Part shown: positions 1 to 7,862 of the stretch, one piece after another
How the letters are laid out: each line of letters starts with the position of its first letter
Numbering within the stretch: the stretch's first letter is position 1
DNA from: CAVUPF01 sp963743285
Lineage (GTDB): Bacteria; Actinomycetota; Thermoleophilia; Solirubrobacterales; 70-9
NCBI GenBank assembly: GCA_963743285.1
Contig: CAVUPF010000001.1
Coordinates: 372,001-436,000, forward strand
DNA: 64,000 nucleotides
Direction of reading: 5' to 3'
Translations under genes and position numbers: made by a program
Notes under the pieces: generated by a model
Databases searched by the model: none
Told to the model about the DNA's origin: nothing
What the model saw: the letters and a program-made list of their open reading frames with translations, nothing else

Positions 1-2
1 TG

Positions 3-302
3 GAGGGCTTCGAGTTCCATCCCAAGGTCAGCGTCTCCGAAGGTGAGTTCGTGATCCGCCTGCCGGAGCTGGGTCTGATCGCCGGCGGCGCCAGCTACGA
101 GGCGGCGCTTGACGAGTTGGTCGAGCTCGCCGAACGCCAGGCGCAGGACTTCCTCGATCGCCTCGACTTCTATAGGCAGACCGACCGCCGAGGCCAGCTC
201 GGTTGGCTGTTGAAGTTCGCGCTTGCGCCCTCCGAGGAGCGACGCTCGCTCTTTTCGCCGCCGGCGCCTGCCGCAGAGGCCCAGGCCGCACAGCTGGCGT
301 GA
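3..302 (+). CDS. HicB-like antitoxin, 5' end outside window
   Basis: The frame is open at the left edge and stops at TGA 300-302, so only about 99 C-terminal residues are visible. They show an EGEFVIRLPELGLIAGGASY strand segment followed by a long helix with regularly spaced Leu/Glu (DELVELAERQ) and a Pro/Ala-rich tail. This resembles HicB-type or related antitoxins that pair with a HicA-like RNA-binding toxin. A GTG at 51 could start a short form, but the family-like strand begins upstream of it, so I treat the gene as truncated by the window. It overlaps the next gene by GTGA, which indicates translational coupling. The antitoxin assignment rests on pattern resemblance and on context. Confidence 0.55.
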   Translation, partial: EGFEFHPKVSVSEGEFVIRLPELGLIAGGASYEAALDELVELAERQAQDFLDRLDFYRQTDRRGQLGWLLKFALAPSEERRSLFSPPAPAAEAQAAQLA

Positions 303-733
303 CCCCGAACTCACCCAGCTCGGGCGACCTCGAGCAGTTTCTGGCCGCTGACGGCTGGCGACAGATCCCGGCCAGCGAGCGCGGGGGCAGGCGGGAGTCC
401 CATGTCTTCTTCGAAAAGCAGCTCGCCGACGGGCGCGCGCTTCAGACCCACATCTCCCACGACCGCTCGGCGACGATCAGCGCCGGGCGCTTCGGCGCCA
501 TCTTGCGCGAGCAGCTGGAGGTCTCGCGGGCCGAGTTCTGGGAAGCGATCCGCACCGGCGAGCCGGTCGATCGTCCGGTAGCCGTCGACGAGGAGCAGGC
601 CGTCGAGCACGAGCCGTGGGTGATCGCAGTGCTCGTCGGCAAGCTCTATATGGGGCCCGAGGAGATCGAAAACCTGAGCGAGCAGGAAGCGACCGATCTC
701 GTCCACGAGTTCTGGTCGCGCGGCCGACCTTAG
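299..733 (+). CDS. HicA-like toxin of a type II toxin-antitoxin pair
   Basis: 144 residues from a GTG that overlaps the stop of the preceding gene (GTGA). I chose this start over an in-frame ATG at 203 because it gives the expected coupling and removes an overlapping low-complexity N-terminus. The first about 85 residues have the HicA/YcfA look: a 'FLAADGWRQI' helix end, a basic strand 'ESHVFFEKQLADGR', a 'THISHD' segment and the 'FGAILREQLEVSRAEFWEAI' C-terminal helix. In that family the fold binds and cuts mRNA. About 50 residues follow the domain, longer than a minimal HicA. Function is inferred from this resemblance and from the coupled antitoxin-like gene. Confidence 0.55.
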   Translation: MTPNSPSSGDLEQFLAADGWRQIPASERGGRRESHVFFEKQLADGRALQTHISHDRSATISAGRFGAILREQLEVSRAEFWEAIRTGEPVDRPVAVDEEQAVEHEPWVIAVLVGKLYMGPEEIENLSEQEATDLVHEFWSRGRP

Positions 734-887
734 GAGCGCGGCGAAGCTAGGAGCCCGGGTCGGTAACGGGGATCTGCGGAGGAAGATTGAGGGCACCTCC
801 GCGATCAAAGCGGCTGCGATGGCGATGAAATCACCACGGGTGGTGAAAAAAGCGGGTCTGGTGCTGGCTGGTGAGGCTCCCTACGGG
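734..887. other. Intergenic stretch with a short palindrome
   Basis: No gene is recognised here. At 831-846 the arms TCACCAC and GTGGTGA face each other with a 2-nt spacer and A-rich flanks. It sits just beyond the stop codon of the transposase remnant at 888, so it could be an IS end or a weak bidirectional terminator. The short spacer and the absence of a proper T-run make either call weak. Confidence 0.3.
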
Positions 888-1165
888 TCAGGTTGCCCCA
901 AGGAGGGCAAGACCGCCGGCCCGGTGGAGCTTCAGCAGGTTGTGGACCGCGCAGTGAAAGCGCCACTGGGCACGAGCCGCGCCCTTGCCGCGCAATAGCA
1001 GCCGGCGTGCCCCCTGGACGGTGTCCATCTGGCCGAAGACCGGCTCGACGATCGCCTTGCGGCGGGCATAGACGGCATGACCTTCCTTCGTCTTCAGCTT
1101 GCGCGCCATGCGCTGCTTGGGGGTGGCGCCCTTGGGCAGCGGGCCGCGGGGGGCGGGTGCCTGGG
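888..1165 (-). pseudogene. C-terminal remnant of an IS1182-type transposase
   Basis: On the minus strand a frame ending at 888-890 encodes about 90 residues typical of the C-terminus of DDE transposases of the IS1182/IS5-like superfamily: 'PKQRMARKLKTKEGHAVYAR', then RKAIVEPVFGQ with the catalytic Glu, then LLRGKGAARAQW and a final HNLLKL. Upstream of about 1165 the homology ends and an IS630 transposase begins. No N-terminal part is found beyond the IS630 copy. The remnant therefore looks like an older element interrupted or flank-deleted by the IS630 insertion. Confidence 0.75.
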
Positions 1166-1174
1166 GCTCTGATA

Positions 1175-2274
1175 CTAATCTGCGTCCAAGTTGCAGATCC
1201 ACTCCCTGTGGGTGAGCGAGCGGATCCTCGCCGGGTTCCCCTCCAGCGCGACGAGGCTCTCGACCAGCGTCTCCTGGACCGCGTCCATGCTCTCGTGGGC
1301 TCGGTTGGCGAACCAGCCCTCGCGGATCGCGTCCCATAGCTGCTCGGCCGGGTTGAGCTCGGGGCTGTAGGGGGGCAAGGTCAGCACCCGCAGGTTCTCG
1401 GGCAGGCGCAGCGCCCCGGCGGTGTGCGAGGCGGCGCCGTCGCAGACCACGACGACCAGCTCGTCGGGATGGCGCTCGCCGAGCAGGGCCGCGAAGCGCT
1501 CGAAGCACTCGGTCTGCATGCTCGGCAGGACGAGCGAGTCGAGCATCCCGTCGGCCGGGCAGACCGCGCCGTAGGCGTAGGCGTACTCGCGGACCGTCTG
1601 GCAGTCGACGACGGGCCGCATCCCCGCGGGAGCCCACGAGCGCACCGGCCGGTTGATCCGCCCGAACCGCGCCTCGTCCATAAACATCAGGCGCATCTGG
1701 CGCTGGTCGGCCCCGCGGGCCTCGGCGACCAGCTCCGGGAGGTTTCCTTGAACGCCTCCTGGCGAGCGGGGTCGGCGTCGGGGTGGCGCGGTCGGGGCAC
1801 GACCTTGCGCCAGCCGTGGCGGGCGAGCATCCGGTAGATCGTCGAGGAGTCGACCCGCCGGCCGATCCGCTCCGAGAGCGCCTCGATCATCGCCTCGGCG
1901 CTGACCAGCTCGCCGTCGCGGGCGGCCCGCTCGAAGCCGGCGACGAACTCCGCCTCCTCCTCTTCGGTGAGCACGGCGCTTCGCCGCCCACCCCAGCTCT
2001 CGGCCGAGAGCGCATCCTCGCCGCGGGCCAGGAACTCGCGCTTGTGGCGATAGACGGTGTCGAGGCTTCGCCCGATCACCTCGGCGACGTCCGGGGCGCT
2101 GCGGCCCTTCGCCAAGAGGCGGATGCACATCACCCGCTCGCGCTCGCGCGGCCGCGGTTCGGTGGCGAGCAGCTCGTCCATGCGCTCGGCGGTCCCTGGC
2201 GGGAAGGGCCGGGCTTGAGGGCCCCGCCGCCTCTTCGCTGCCTCGGTGGTTGGAGGTGATGCTTGGGTTCTCAT
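1175..2274 (-). mobile_element. IS630-family transposase, split over two frames
   Basis: ATG at 2274 (minus strand) opens an N-terminal HTH part (RLLAKGRSAPDVAEVIGRSL) followed by a winged-helix linker. Near 1750 the frame moves by one base at an AAGGAAACC stretch. The second frame carries the catalytic core: FMDEARFG (first Asp), VVVCDGAASH (second Asp) and YSPELNPAEQLWD (third acidic residue), ending at TAG 1175-1177. IS630 elements transpose by cut and paste into TA. Some members use a programmed frameshift, so the split may be functional, but a lost A in an AAAA run gives the same picture. I found no convincing terminal inverted repeats. Confidence 0.85.
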
Positions 2275-2276
2275 GA

Positions 2277-2300
2277 CCCCCGGACTACGACGTCCGGGGG
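2277..2300. other. Perfect 9-bp hairpin upstream of the IS630 transposase
   Basis: CCCCCGGAC (2277-2285) and GTCCGGGGG (2292-2300) form a perfect stem with a 6-nt loop. It lies directly 5' of the transposase ATG on the minus strand and before the GH15 gene on the plus strand. It may block read-in transcription or be a subterminal IS structure. No matching copy is seen at the other end of the element. Confidence 0.5.
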
Positions 2301-2367
2301 CTAAACCCTTTCAGTTTGTGTGCGTATTGGTATGAGCTCTCATGCGCACTCCCCCACGGAGAACCCA

Positions 2368-4257
2368 ATGACCACGATCGATGATCAAGCCATGGCCCTC
2401 GAGCCTCGAGCTCAGCCGCCCCTGCATCGCCCCCTAGCCGGATATCTGCCGATCGCCGAGCACGGCGTCGTGGGCGACCGCCACAGCGCGGCGCTCGTCG
2501 GAACCGACGGCACGATCGACTGGTACTGCCCAGAGCGCTTTGATGCACCGGCGGTGTTCGCTGCGATCCTCGACCGTCACCGTGGCGGGTTCTACCGCAT
2601 CGCTCCGGCGTGCGCTGACGCTCAGCCCAAGCAGCTGTACCTGCCCGATACGAACGTTCTCATCACGCGCTTCCTCGCCCCCGATGGCGTTGGCGAGCTG
2701 CACGACTTCATGCCGATCGACGCCGGGCCCCAGCGGCTCGTGCGACGCGTCGTCGCCGTGCGCGGCGCGATGCGGTTTCGACTGGAGCTCGAGCCGCGCT
2801 TCGACTACGCGCGCGACACGCACGAGGTGAGGCTTGACCCCGGACATGCCAGATTCATCAGCGACCACGCGACGCTGGCCTTCTCGGGACCGGCGGAGCT
2901 GACGCTCCAGCGCACACCCGGCGGAGTCTGCCTGGAGTTCGAGCTCCAGGCGGGGGAGAGTCACGCCTTCGTGTTGCAGACCGGCGGCAGCGTCGAGCCG
3001 CTGGGCGAGGAGCAGGCTGACGCGCTGGAGCGCGCCACCGCCGACCACTGGCGAGGATGGCTGGCCCGTTCAACCTACAGCGGCCGTTGGCGCGAAACGG
3101 TGCACCGCTCGGCGCTCGCACTGAAGCTGCTCAGTTACCAGCCGACCGGCGCGATGGTGGCCGCGCCCACCACAAGCCTGCCCGAGCGGATCGGCGGCCC
3201 GCGCAACTGGGACTATCGCTTTGTCTGGGTGCGCGACTTCGCCTTCTCGCTACAAGCGTTGCTGCGGCTGGGCTTCGTCGACGAGGCGCAGGACGTCGCG
3301 AGACGCCTGACGTCGCTAGGCGAACTCGACCCCGCTGAGTCGAGCGACGGTCCGATGCTGCAGGTCCTCTACGGCATCGACTCCCGCTCCCAGCTCGCCG
3401 AGGAAGAGCTCGACCACCTCGAGGGATACCGCGGCTCGCGTCCTGTCCGCATCGGCAACGCGGCAGCCGACCAGCTGCAGCTCGACATCTACGGCGGGCT
3501 GCTCGACGCGCTCTATATCACCGAGCAGGCCGGCAGCCAGCGGCTGCTTCCCTACGACGCTTGGCGCGCGGTGATGCGCACCGTGGACTGGGTGTGCGAG
3601 CACTGGCAGGAGCCCGATGAGGGCATCTGGGAGGTCCGCAACGGACGCCGGCGCTTCACCTACAGCCGCCTGATGTGCTGGGTGGCGCTCGATCGCGCGA
3701 TCCGCATCGCCGCCCGCCGAGGCCTGCCGGCGCCGCTCGCGCGATGGACCACGCAACGCGACGCGATCTACCTGTGGATCATGGATCGCGGCTGGAGCGA
3801 ACGGCGCCAAGCCTTCGTACAGTGCGAGGACTCCGACGTGCTCGACGCCTCGCTGCTGCTCATGCCGCTCGTGCACTTCATCGGTCCAACCGATCCGCGC
3901 TGGCTATCGACCCTGGATGCCATCGGTCGCGAGTTGGTCTCAGACAGCCTCGTCTACCGCTACAACCCCCGCGCCGCCCCCGACGGCCTCGACGGCGACG
4001 AGGAGACCTTCTCGATGTGCACGTTCTGGTACGTCGAGTGCCTCGCCCGCGCCGGAAGGCTCGAGGAGGCCCAGCTTGCCTTCGAGAAGATGCTCACGTA
4101 CGCCAACCACCTCGGGCTGTACTCCGAGCAGATCGGGCGCAACGGCGAGCTACTGGGGAACTTCCCGCAGGCCTTCACACACCTCGGCCTCATCAGCGCA
4201 GCGATCCGTCTCGACCGCGAACTCTCACGCCAAGCAGCCCGGCCAACGCGAACGTGA
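2368..4257 (+). CDS. GH15 family glycoside hydrolase (glucoamylase/trehalase type)
   Basis: 629 residues from ATG 2368. This start has GGAG six bases upstream; the in-frame GTG 2320 and ATG 2332 lack a site. GH15 enzymes hydrolyse alpha-glucosidic bonds of glucans or trehalose by inversion. Signatures include the N-terminal IAEHGVVGDRHSAALVGTDG block, RNWDYRFVWVRDFAFSL, QLDIYGGLLDALY (subsite Asp region), and the C-terminal SEQIGRNGELLGNFPQAF motif. There is no signal peptide, so it is probably cytoplasmic, acting on storage glucans or trehalose. The gene stands alone downstream of an IS630 element. A second, truncated GH15 C-terminus lies at 43654-43905. Confidence 0.93.
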   Translation: MTTIDDQAMALEPRAQPPLHRPLAGYLPIAEHGVVGDRHSAALVGTDGTIDWYCPERFDAPAVFAAILDRHRGGFYRIAPACADAQPKQLYLPDTNVLITRFLAPDGVGELHDFMPIDAGPQRLVRRVVAVRGAMRFRLELEPRFDYARDTHEVRLDPGHARFISDHATLAFSGPAELTLQRTPGGVCLEFELQAGESHAFVLQTGGSVEPLGEEQADALERATADHWRGWLARSTYSGRWRETVHRSALALKLLSYQPTGAMVAAPTTSLPERIGGPRNWDYRFVWVRDFAFSLQALLRLGFVDEAQDVARRLTSLGELDPAESSDGPMLQVLYGIDSRSQLAEEELDHLEGYRGSRPVRIGNAAADQLQLDIYGGLLDALYITEQAGSQRLLPYDAWRAVMRTVDWVCEHWQEPDEGIWEVRNGRRRFTYSRLMCWVALDRAIRIAARRGLPAPLARWTTQRDAIYLWIMDRGWSERRQAFVQCEDSDVLDASLLLMPLVHFIGPTDPRWLSTLDAIGRELVSDSLVYRYNPRAAPDGLDGDEETFSMCTFWYVECLARAGRLEEAQLAFEKMLTYANHLGLYSEQIGRNGELLGNFPQAFTHLGLISAAIRLDRELSRQAARPTRT

Positions 4258-4274
4258 CCGGGAACCGAGCACGC

Positions 4275-4373
4275 CACCGCAGTGCAGCCCTGCTCGGCGA
4301 TGAATGTGTGCAAGGCGCCGATCGTCGCTCGTTCATCCTTATAGACGCCTACGTACATGACCTGCGCAGTGCC
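4275..4373 (-). pseudogene. Fragment of a GyrI-like effector-binding domain
   Basis: The minus-strand frame reads VMYVGVYKDERATIGALHTF followed by IAEQGC. This matches the usual GyrI-like pattern (HxGPYxxExxTIxxLHxFIxxQG) for about 33 residues and then loses it. No start or stop fits a real gene. It is a fossil within the roughly 560-bp gap after the GH15 gene. The rest of 4258-4740 shows nothing I recognise. Confidence 0.5.
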
Positions 4374-4741
4374 CTCCCGCGAAGCGCTCATAGCGTCCGG
4401 CCTCGGACGCGGCGTCGAACGAGCTCCCACAACTCCGACCGCAGGTCGCGCCCGGGTTTGATCTCGCCGATCGCGCCGCTGAGTCTGCGCACCCGAGAAG
4501 AGACGAACGCAGGCCTGAAGCCAGGCGGGACGCGAGACCCCCTATTCGCCAAAAGCGGGGCTGCTGCTGCGGACGACCCACAGGCACAGCCCGCGGCCGA
4601 AGTACGCCTTCGCAGCACAAATAGGCTGGAAATCGCCGTGTTTTATGACAGCTTGCGCACTTCCGTGATCTGGTAGACGCGGCAAGGGACGTGGTTGGGA
4701 GCGTCGGGGATATGCGTACAGACCCCGCCCCCGCTATACAA

Positions 4742-4976
4742 ATCGCGTCCCGAATCGTCTCGGGATGGCAGAGGTAGAACGGCAAGGGTTTCTATAGACC
4801 CGACCCCAACCGGGCAATACTCTTGGGGTGATGACCGGCGATCAAATAGACGTTCTCGCCGCCTCGATCGATGCCGAGCAGGCGGTCGACACGCCGACCG
4901 TGATCGACGCGGACGAACTGGCCAAGGCTCCTCTCGACGAGCGCTGGCGCGAGTTCTGCCTCAACGCCGAGCGCTA
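4742..4976 (+). repeat. Repeat family R1, copy 1 (promoter plus small gene)
   Basis: About 235 bp that recur at 17182-17417 in the same orientation with high identity. The block begins near a hairpin (TCCCGA at 4748-4753, TCGGGA at 4760-4765), then has a shared leader with TCTATAGACC and AATACTCTTGGGG, then the first ~48 codons of a small gene. In copy 1 the gene is intact. In copy 2 the start is destroyed. Homology stops inside the gene, after GCCGAGCGCTA. Confidence 0.8.
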
Positions 4977-5025
4977 CGTGGCCGAAACCACCAGGCCGCA
5001 GACCCGCGTTAGCCAGCCCGCTTAA
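4831..5025 (+). CDS. Small acidic hypothetical protein inside repeat R1
   Basis: 64 residues from ATG 4831 (an adjacent in-frame GTG at 4828 adds one). There is no Shine-Dalgarno. AATACT lies about ten bases upstream of the start and may be a -10 box for a leaderless or nearly leaderless message. The protein is acidic (IDADELAKAPLDERWREF) with one Cys and no recognised domain. The coding region and its upstream block are duplicated at 17182-17417, where the start is lost. It lies just upstream of an HTH/RelE-like toxin-antitoxin pair, so an antitoxin-like or regulatory role is possible but only guessed. Confidence 0.5.
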   Translation: MTGDQIDVLAASIDAEQAVDTPTVIDADELAKAPLDERWREFCLNAERYVAETTRPQTRVSQPA

Positions 5026-5183
5026 GCCTCGGGGAAAAGCGACATCCACAGATGGCTCCGCTGCGTGCCATCGGTGCTGGCCGGTCTTCACGATCCGCGC
5101 CGCTCGACCAATGTCTCACCTAAGTTGGCAAAAAGCGACGCCAAAACGCCAAGATGGCCCAACGAACCCCTATACTTCGGCCG

Positions 5184-5669
5184 ATGGCACGCGGCCACAG
5201 CCCAACCGAGACCCTGGCATCTGCGCTGATCACGCTGCGGGGAGCCGGCGACGCCGACCCCGAGATCCTGCGCGAGGCAGTCGATGCTGCAAGCGCCGAG
5301 ATGGAGCAAGCCCTGGCGGCCAAGCCGCACTTCTCCCGCACCGAGGCCGCCGAGCTCTTGCAGGTCAGCACGACGACGCTCGACAACTGGATTGCCAAGG
5401 ATCTGCTGCCGCTGTGCAAGGTCCCCGACTACAAGCGCGAGCGGGTGCCAACCGAACCTCTTCTCGCTTTGGCCACCGAGGTCAAGGAGCTGCGGCGAAT
5501 GGGCCAACAGCGTGGACTCCTCGCCGAGGCCCTGGCTCGCCTCGAGCGCGAGGATCCGGCATGGGCCGAGCGCTTCGCGGAGCTCTACGGGAGAGAGGCA
5601 AAGCGGCCCTTCAACCGAGAGGACTACGTCAGCGCTGCTCCAGGTCCCGACTGGGACCCGGAGGACTGA
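5184..5669 (+). CDS. HTH antitoxin-like protein
   Basis: 161 residues from ATG 5184. TATACT seven bases upstream suggests a leaderless start; ATG 5154 is an alternative. The centre (residues ~50-75) holds a helix-turn-helix, FSRTEAAELLQVSTTTLDNW, like MerR/excisionase-type DNA-binding domains, followed by a conserved-looking LLPLCKVPDYKRERV and an acidic, Trp-containing tail. It is followed after two bases by a gene resembling RelE-type toxins. The order HTH gene then toxin fits a type II antitoxin that binds its own promoter. The specific family is not known to me. Confidence 0.6.
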   Translation: MARGHSPTETLASALITLRGAGDADPEILREAVDAASAEMEQALAAKPHFSRTEAAELLQVSTTTLDNWIAKDLLPLCKVPDYKRERVPTEPLLALATEVKELRRMGQQRGLLAEALARLEREDPAWAERFAELYGREAKRPFNREDYVSAAPGPDWDPED

Positions 5670-5671
5670 GC

Positions 5672-5920
5672 GTGTGGGAGGTTCTGGTCCGCCGCGAGCT
5701 GCGGCCGTTGATCGACGATCTCAAGGGTAAGAAGACCGGTTATGCGGACGCATATGCCCAGCTGCAACGCGACCCATGCGCTATCTACCCGCCAGGGAAG
5801 GACGGGGACGACGGCCGGGCATTCGCCTACCGCCTCTCCGGCCCGCTTAGGACCTATCCCCGTAGGGAGGAGTTCGACCCGCGCCGGGGAGTCTCCAGCC
5901 GATCTACTGATCGGACATAG
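5672..5920 (+). pseudogene. RelE/ParE-like toxin, 3' truncated by an IS
   Basis: GTG 5672 lies two bases after the antitoxin stop. The first ~60 residues look like a RelE-type ribonuclease or gyrase toxin: RRELRPLIDDLKGKK, AYAQLQRDPCAIYPP, AFAYRLSGPL. In full-length relatives a final strand pair follows the RLSGPL segment. Here it is replaced by an unrelated basic tail (about 5850-5920) leading straight into an IS5-type transposase gene. The catalytic C-terminus is therefore missing and the toxin is probably inactive. Confidence 0.6.
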
Positions 5921-5930
5921 GAGGTAGGAG

Positions 5931-6485
5931 ATGGGCCTTATCGACTGCGACGACGGCTGGCGAATGCCGGACTGGCTGTGGGAGAGGATCGAGCCGCTGC
6001 TGCCGCCTCCGCCCGAGCACCCGTTGGGAACGCACCGCAGGGGCCTGCCGAAGCGCCAGGTGATGGACGCGATCCTGTTGGTGTTGCGAACCGGGATGCA
6101 GTGGAACGCGCTCAACATCACCGGCCTGTGTAATTCCTCCACCGCCCACCGGCGCTTCCAAGAGTGGGAGCAGGCCGGCGTCTTCGACGAGATCTGGCGC
6201 CAGGGCCTGCTCGACTACGAGAAGCAGGTCGGCATCGACTGGTCCTGGCTGGCGGCCGACGGGGCGATGACCAAGGCCCCGCTCGGGGGGCCGAAGACCG
6301 GTCCCAATCCCACTGACAGAGCCAAGGGGGGCGAAGCGCTCGCTCCTCACAGAGGCTGGCGGAATCCCGATCGGGATTGATCACGATGGCGCCAACCGCA
6401 ACGACCACAAGCTGCTGAAGGGGACGCTTGACTCGGTCCCGATCGAGCGCCCCGAGCCCACCGGCCCGAGGTCGCGGAGCGGTTC
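5931..6485 (+). mobile_element. IS5-family (IS427-like) transposase, frameshifted and truncated
   Basis: ATG 5931 has AGGAGGT about six bases upstream. The first frame contains the N-terminal domain (DWLWERIEPLLPPPPEHPLG, RQVMDAILLVLRTGMQWNAL) and the first catalytic Asp region (SWLAADGAMTKAPLGG). At an AAGGGGGGC run near 6318 the frame shifts and continues as SLLTEAGGIPIGIDHDGANR and NDHKLLKGTLDSVPIERPEP. IS427-type elements often join two frames by slippage at such a run. The sequence degrades after about 6485, before the last catalytic Glu, so the copy is dead. Confidence 0.8.
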
Positions 6486-6829
6486 TTGGAGAGTTGAATC
6501 ACGGGCGTGGATGGAAGCGACGGCTATGCCTTCCTGAACCTTCTTTCTGGTGGCGGAGCACGACTGGGTCATCTGATTCAATCGACTCACCAGAGAAAGG
6601 AGGTGGTCCAACTTTGAGTCACATGCTTTGGGGGACACTGGAGGTGCAGGGCCGCTAGGCGCCGCACTGCTTCGGCAGCCCGGCGGAATCCAACCCGGGC
6701 ACCGGCGAGCAAAGGGAGGCCGGGCTTTGTCCCACCCGGTCATGGTTCTCGCGCTCGTTTCAAATGCACCTGGCAAGGGCCGTCTTCGGGCGGCCCTTGC
6801 TCTTGACCGTTCCACCCGCCCGGCAAAAG
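6486..6829. other. Non-coding remains after the IS5 element
   Basis: No credible gene on either strand. An AAAGGAGGTGG stretch at about 6597 has no usable ORF behind it. GGGCCGTCTTCGGGCGGCCC at 6777-6796 is a strong hairpin (GGGCCG/CGGCCC with inner pairs) followed by TTGCTCTT, which could terminate transcription on the plus strand. Confidence 0.4.
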
Positions 6830-6939
6830 GGAAGTCCTCCCGAGACCTTGGAGTATCGCGCAGCCACTCGGATATTCGGAGACCCCGAGGAATCCACGGG
6901 AAGGCCTCCCGTGGCCTCGGAGAGGCATCCGAAAGCGAG
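6830..6939 (+). repeat. Intergenic repeat family R2, copy A
   Basis: About 110 bp, similar along its whole length to 8672-8780. The core is a long imperfect hairpin: CCGAGG (6885-6890) with CCTCGG (6915-6920), and inside it CCACGGGA (6894-6901) with TCCCGTGG (6907-6914). Shared flanks read GATATTCGG upstream and CATCCGAAAGCGAG downstream. No convincing protein is encoded. Function unknown; it could be an RNA structure or a REP-like element. Confidence 0.65.
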
Positions 6940-7034
6940 GGTTATCGGGCATGGGCGCGGGACAGGAGTTTTGGGATCCCTAAGATCGCCTCCTGTTTGC
7001 CTGGCTGGGGCGCCGTCCCCACATCACGCTGCTC

Positions 7035-7745
7035 CTATGGCCGTGCCTGCTGTTCGAGGCTCTCGACATTCAGCTCGGTTTCGATCGCTGAGCGCACTGC
7101 CTTTATTGCGTCTGCTCGGGCGCGAAGCTTGGTTGCGGCGTGCGCTCTGGGATCAAGCCCGGCAAGCTCCTCGGCGCTACTCAAGGCCGCCGATCGCAGA
7201 TCCTTCGCTGGGACGACCTGGTCGAGAAAGCCGGCCGCCACGGCTTCTTGAGGCCCGTACATTGTGGCGCTGATGACCGCTTGATTGAAGTGGACTGGAT
7301 CGAGGCGCTGGCGAGCGAGCTCGATCACGAAGAGCGGGACCGTGAGGCCGATCCTGACCTCGTTAAGTCCCAGCTTGAAGGGCCCTTCGGTGCCGATGCG
7401 CAAGTCGACTGCTAATTGCAAGAACGACCCAGCTGCGATCGAGTGCCCGGTGCAGGCAGTGATCACGGGCCTTGGAAATGAAAGCATGCGCTCCGAAAGG
7501 GTTGCGCCGAGCGTCAACATCTCGACGATCCGATCGGGCTGTTCGGTGAAGACCTTCAGGTCGAAGCCCGCCGAGAAGTATTTCTCCCGTCCGCTCAGGA
7601 CGACCACCGCGCTGTCTCGCTCGGCTTGGTCAAGGGCCGCGTGTATTTCCTGCAACATCGAGACCGAGAGGGCGTTGACCTTCCCGTCGTCCATTGTGAT
7701 CGAAGCTATGCCCCCGTCAAACTCGTAGCTCACCAGCTCGGTCAT
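7035..7745 (-). CDS. Crotonase-superfamily enoyl-CoA hydratase/isomerase
   Basis: 236 residues, ATG at 7745. The crotonase fold is clear: GREKYFSAGFDLKVF carries the first oxyanion-hole NH, ACTGHSIAAGSFLQLAVDLR carries the second. The Glu/Glu pair of classical hydratases is not obvious; FKLGLNEVRIGLTVP supplies one acidic residue. The protein may be an isomerase or a hydratase of short-chain acyl-CoAs in fatty-acid turnover. It is transcribed alone, convergent to nothing nearby, between repeat R2 copy A and the CAP gene, which diverges from it. Confidence 0.88.
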   Translation of the reverse strand: MTELVSYEFDGGIASITMDDGKVNALSVSMLQEIHAALDQAERDSAVVVLSGREKYFSAGFDLKVFTEQPDRIVEMLTLGATLSERMLSFPRPVITACTGHSIAAGSFLQLAVDLRIGTEGPFKLGLNEVRIGLTVPLFVIELARQRLDPVHFNQAVISATMYGPQEAVAAGFLDQVVPAKDLRSAALSSAEELAGLDPRAHAATKLRARADAIKAVRSAIETELNVESLEQQARP

Positions 7746-7862
7746 CTCTGCATTCCCTTCGTTCGGCTACTTCTTGGCAGGTCAAACTGAAGAACGGCGG
7801 ACAGCCCCAGTATCTACGACACCTGTCGCCCGAAGCGAGCGCATCCCCCAGGCCATGCGGTC

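Noticed and set aside
888..1637. A single 249-residue minus-strand protein from 1637 to 888
   Set aside because: The upstream part is an Arg-rich shadow of the IS630 transposase; only the last ~90 codons match a transposase.
2277..2300. The GC hairpin as the terminal inverted repeat of IS630
   Set aside because: No matching sequence is found at the other end near 1165-1175, and a self-contained hairpin is not a terminal repeat.
6310..6330. Functional programmed frameshift in the IS5-type transposase
   Set aside because: The G-run fits slippage, but the gene is truncated before its last catalytic residue, so the frameshift no longer matters for this copy.
6597..6610. Strong Shine-Dalgarno-like AAAGGAGGTGG
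   Set aside because: No reasonable start codon or coding frame follows at usable distance.
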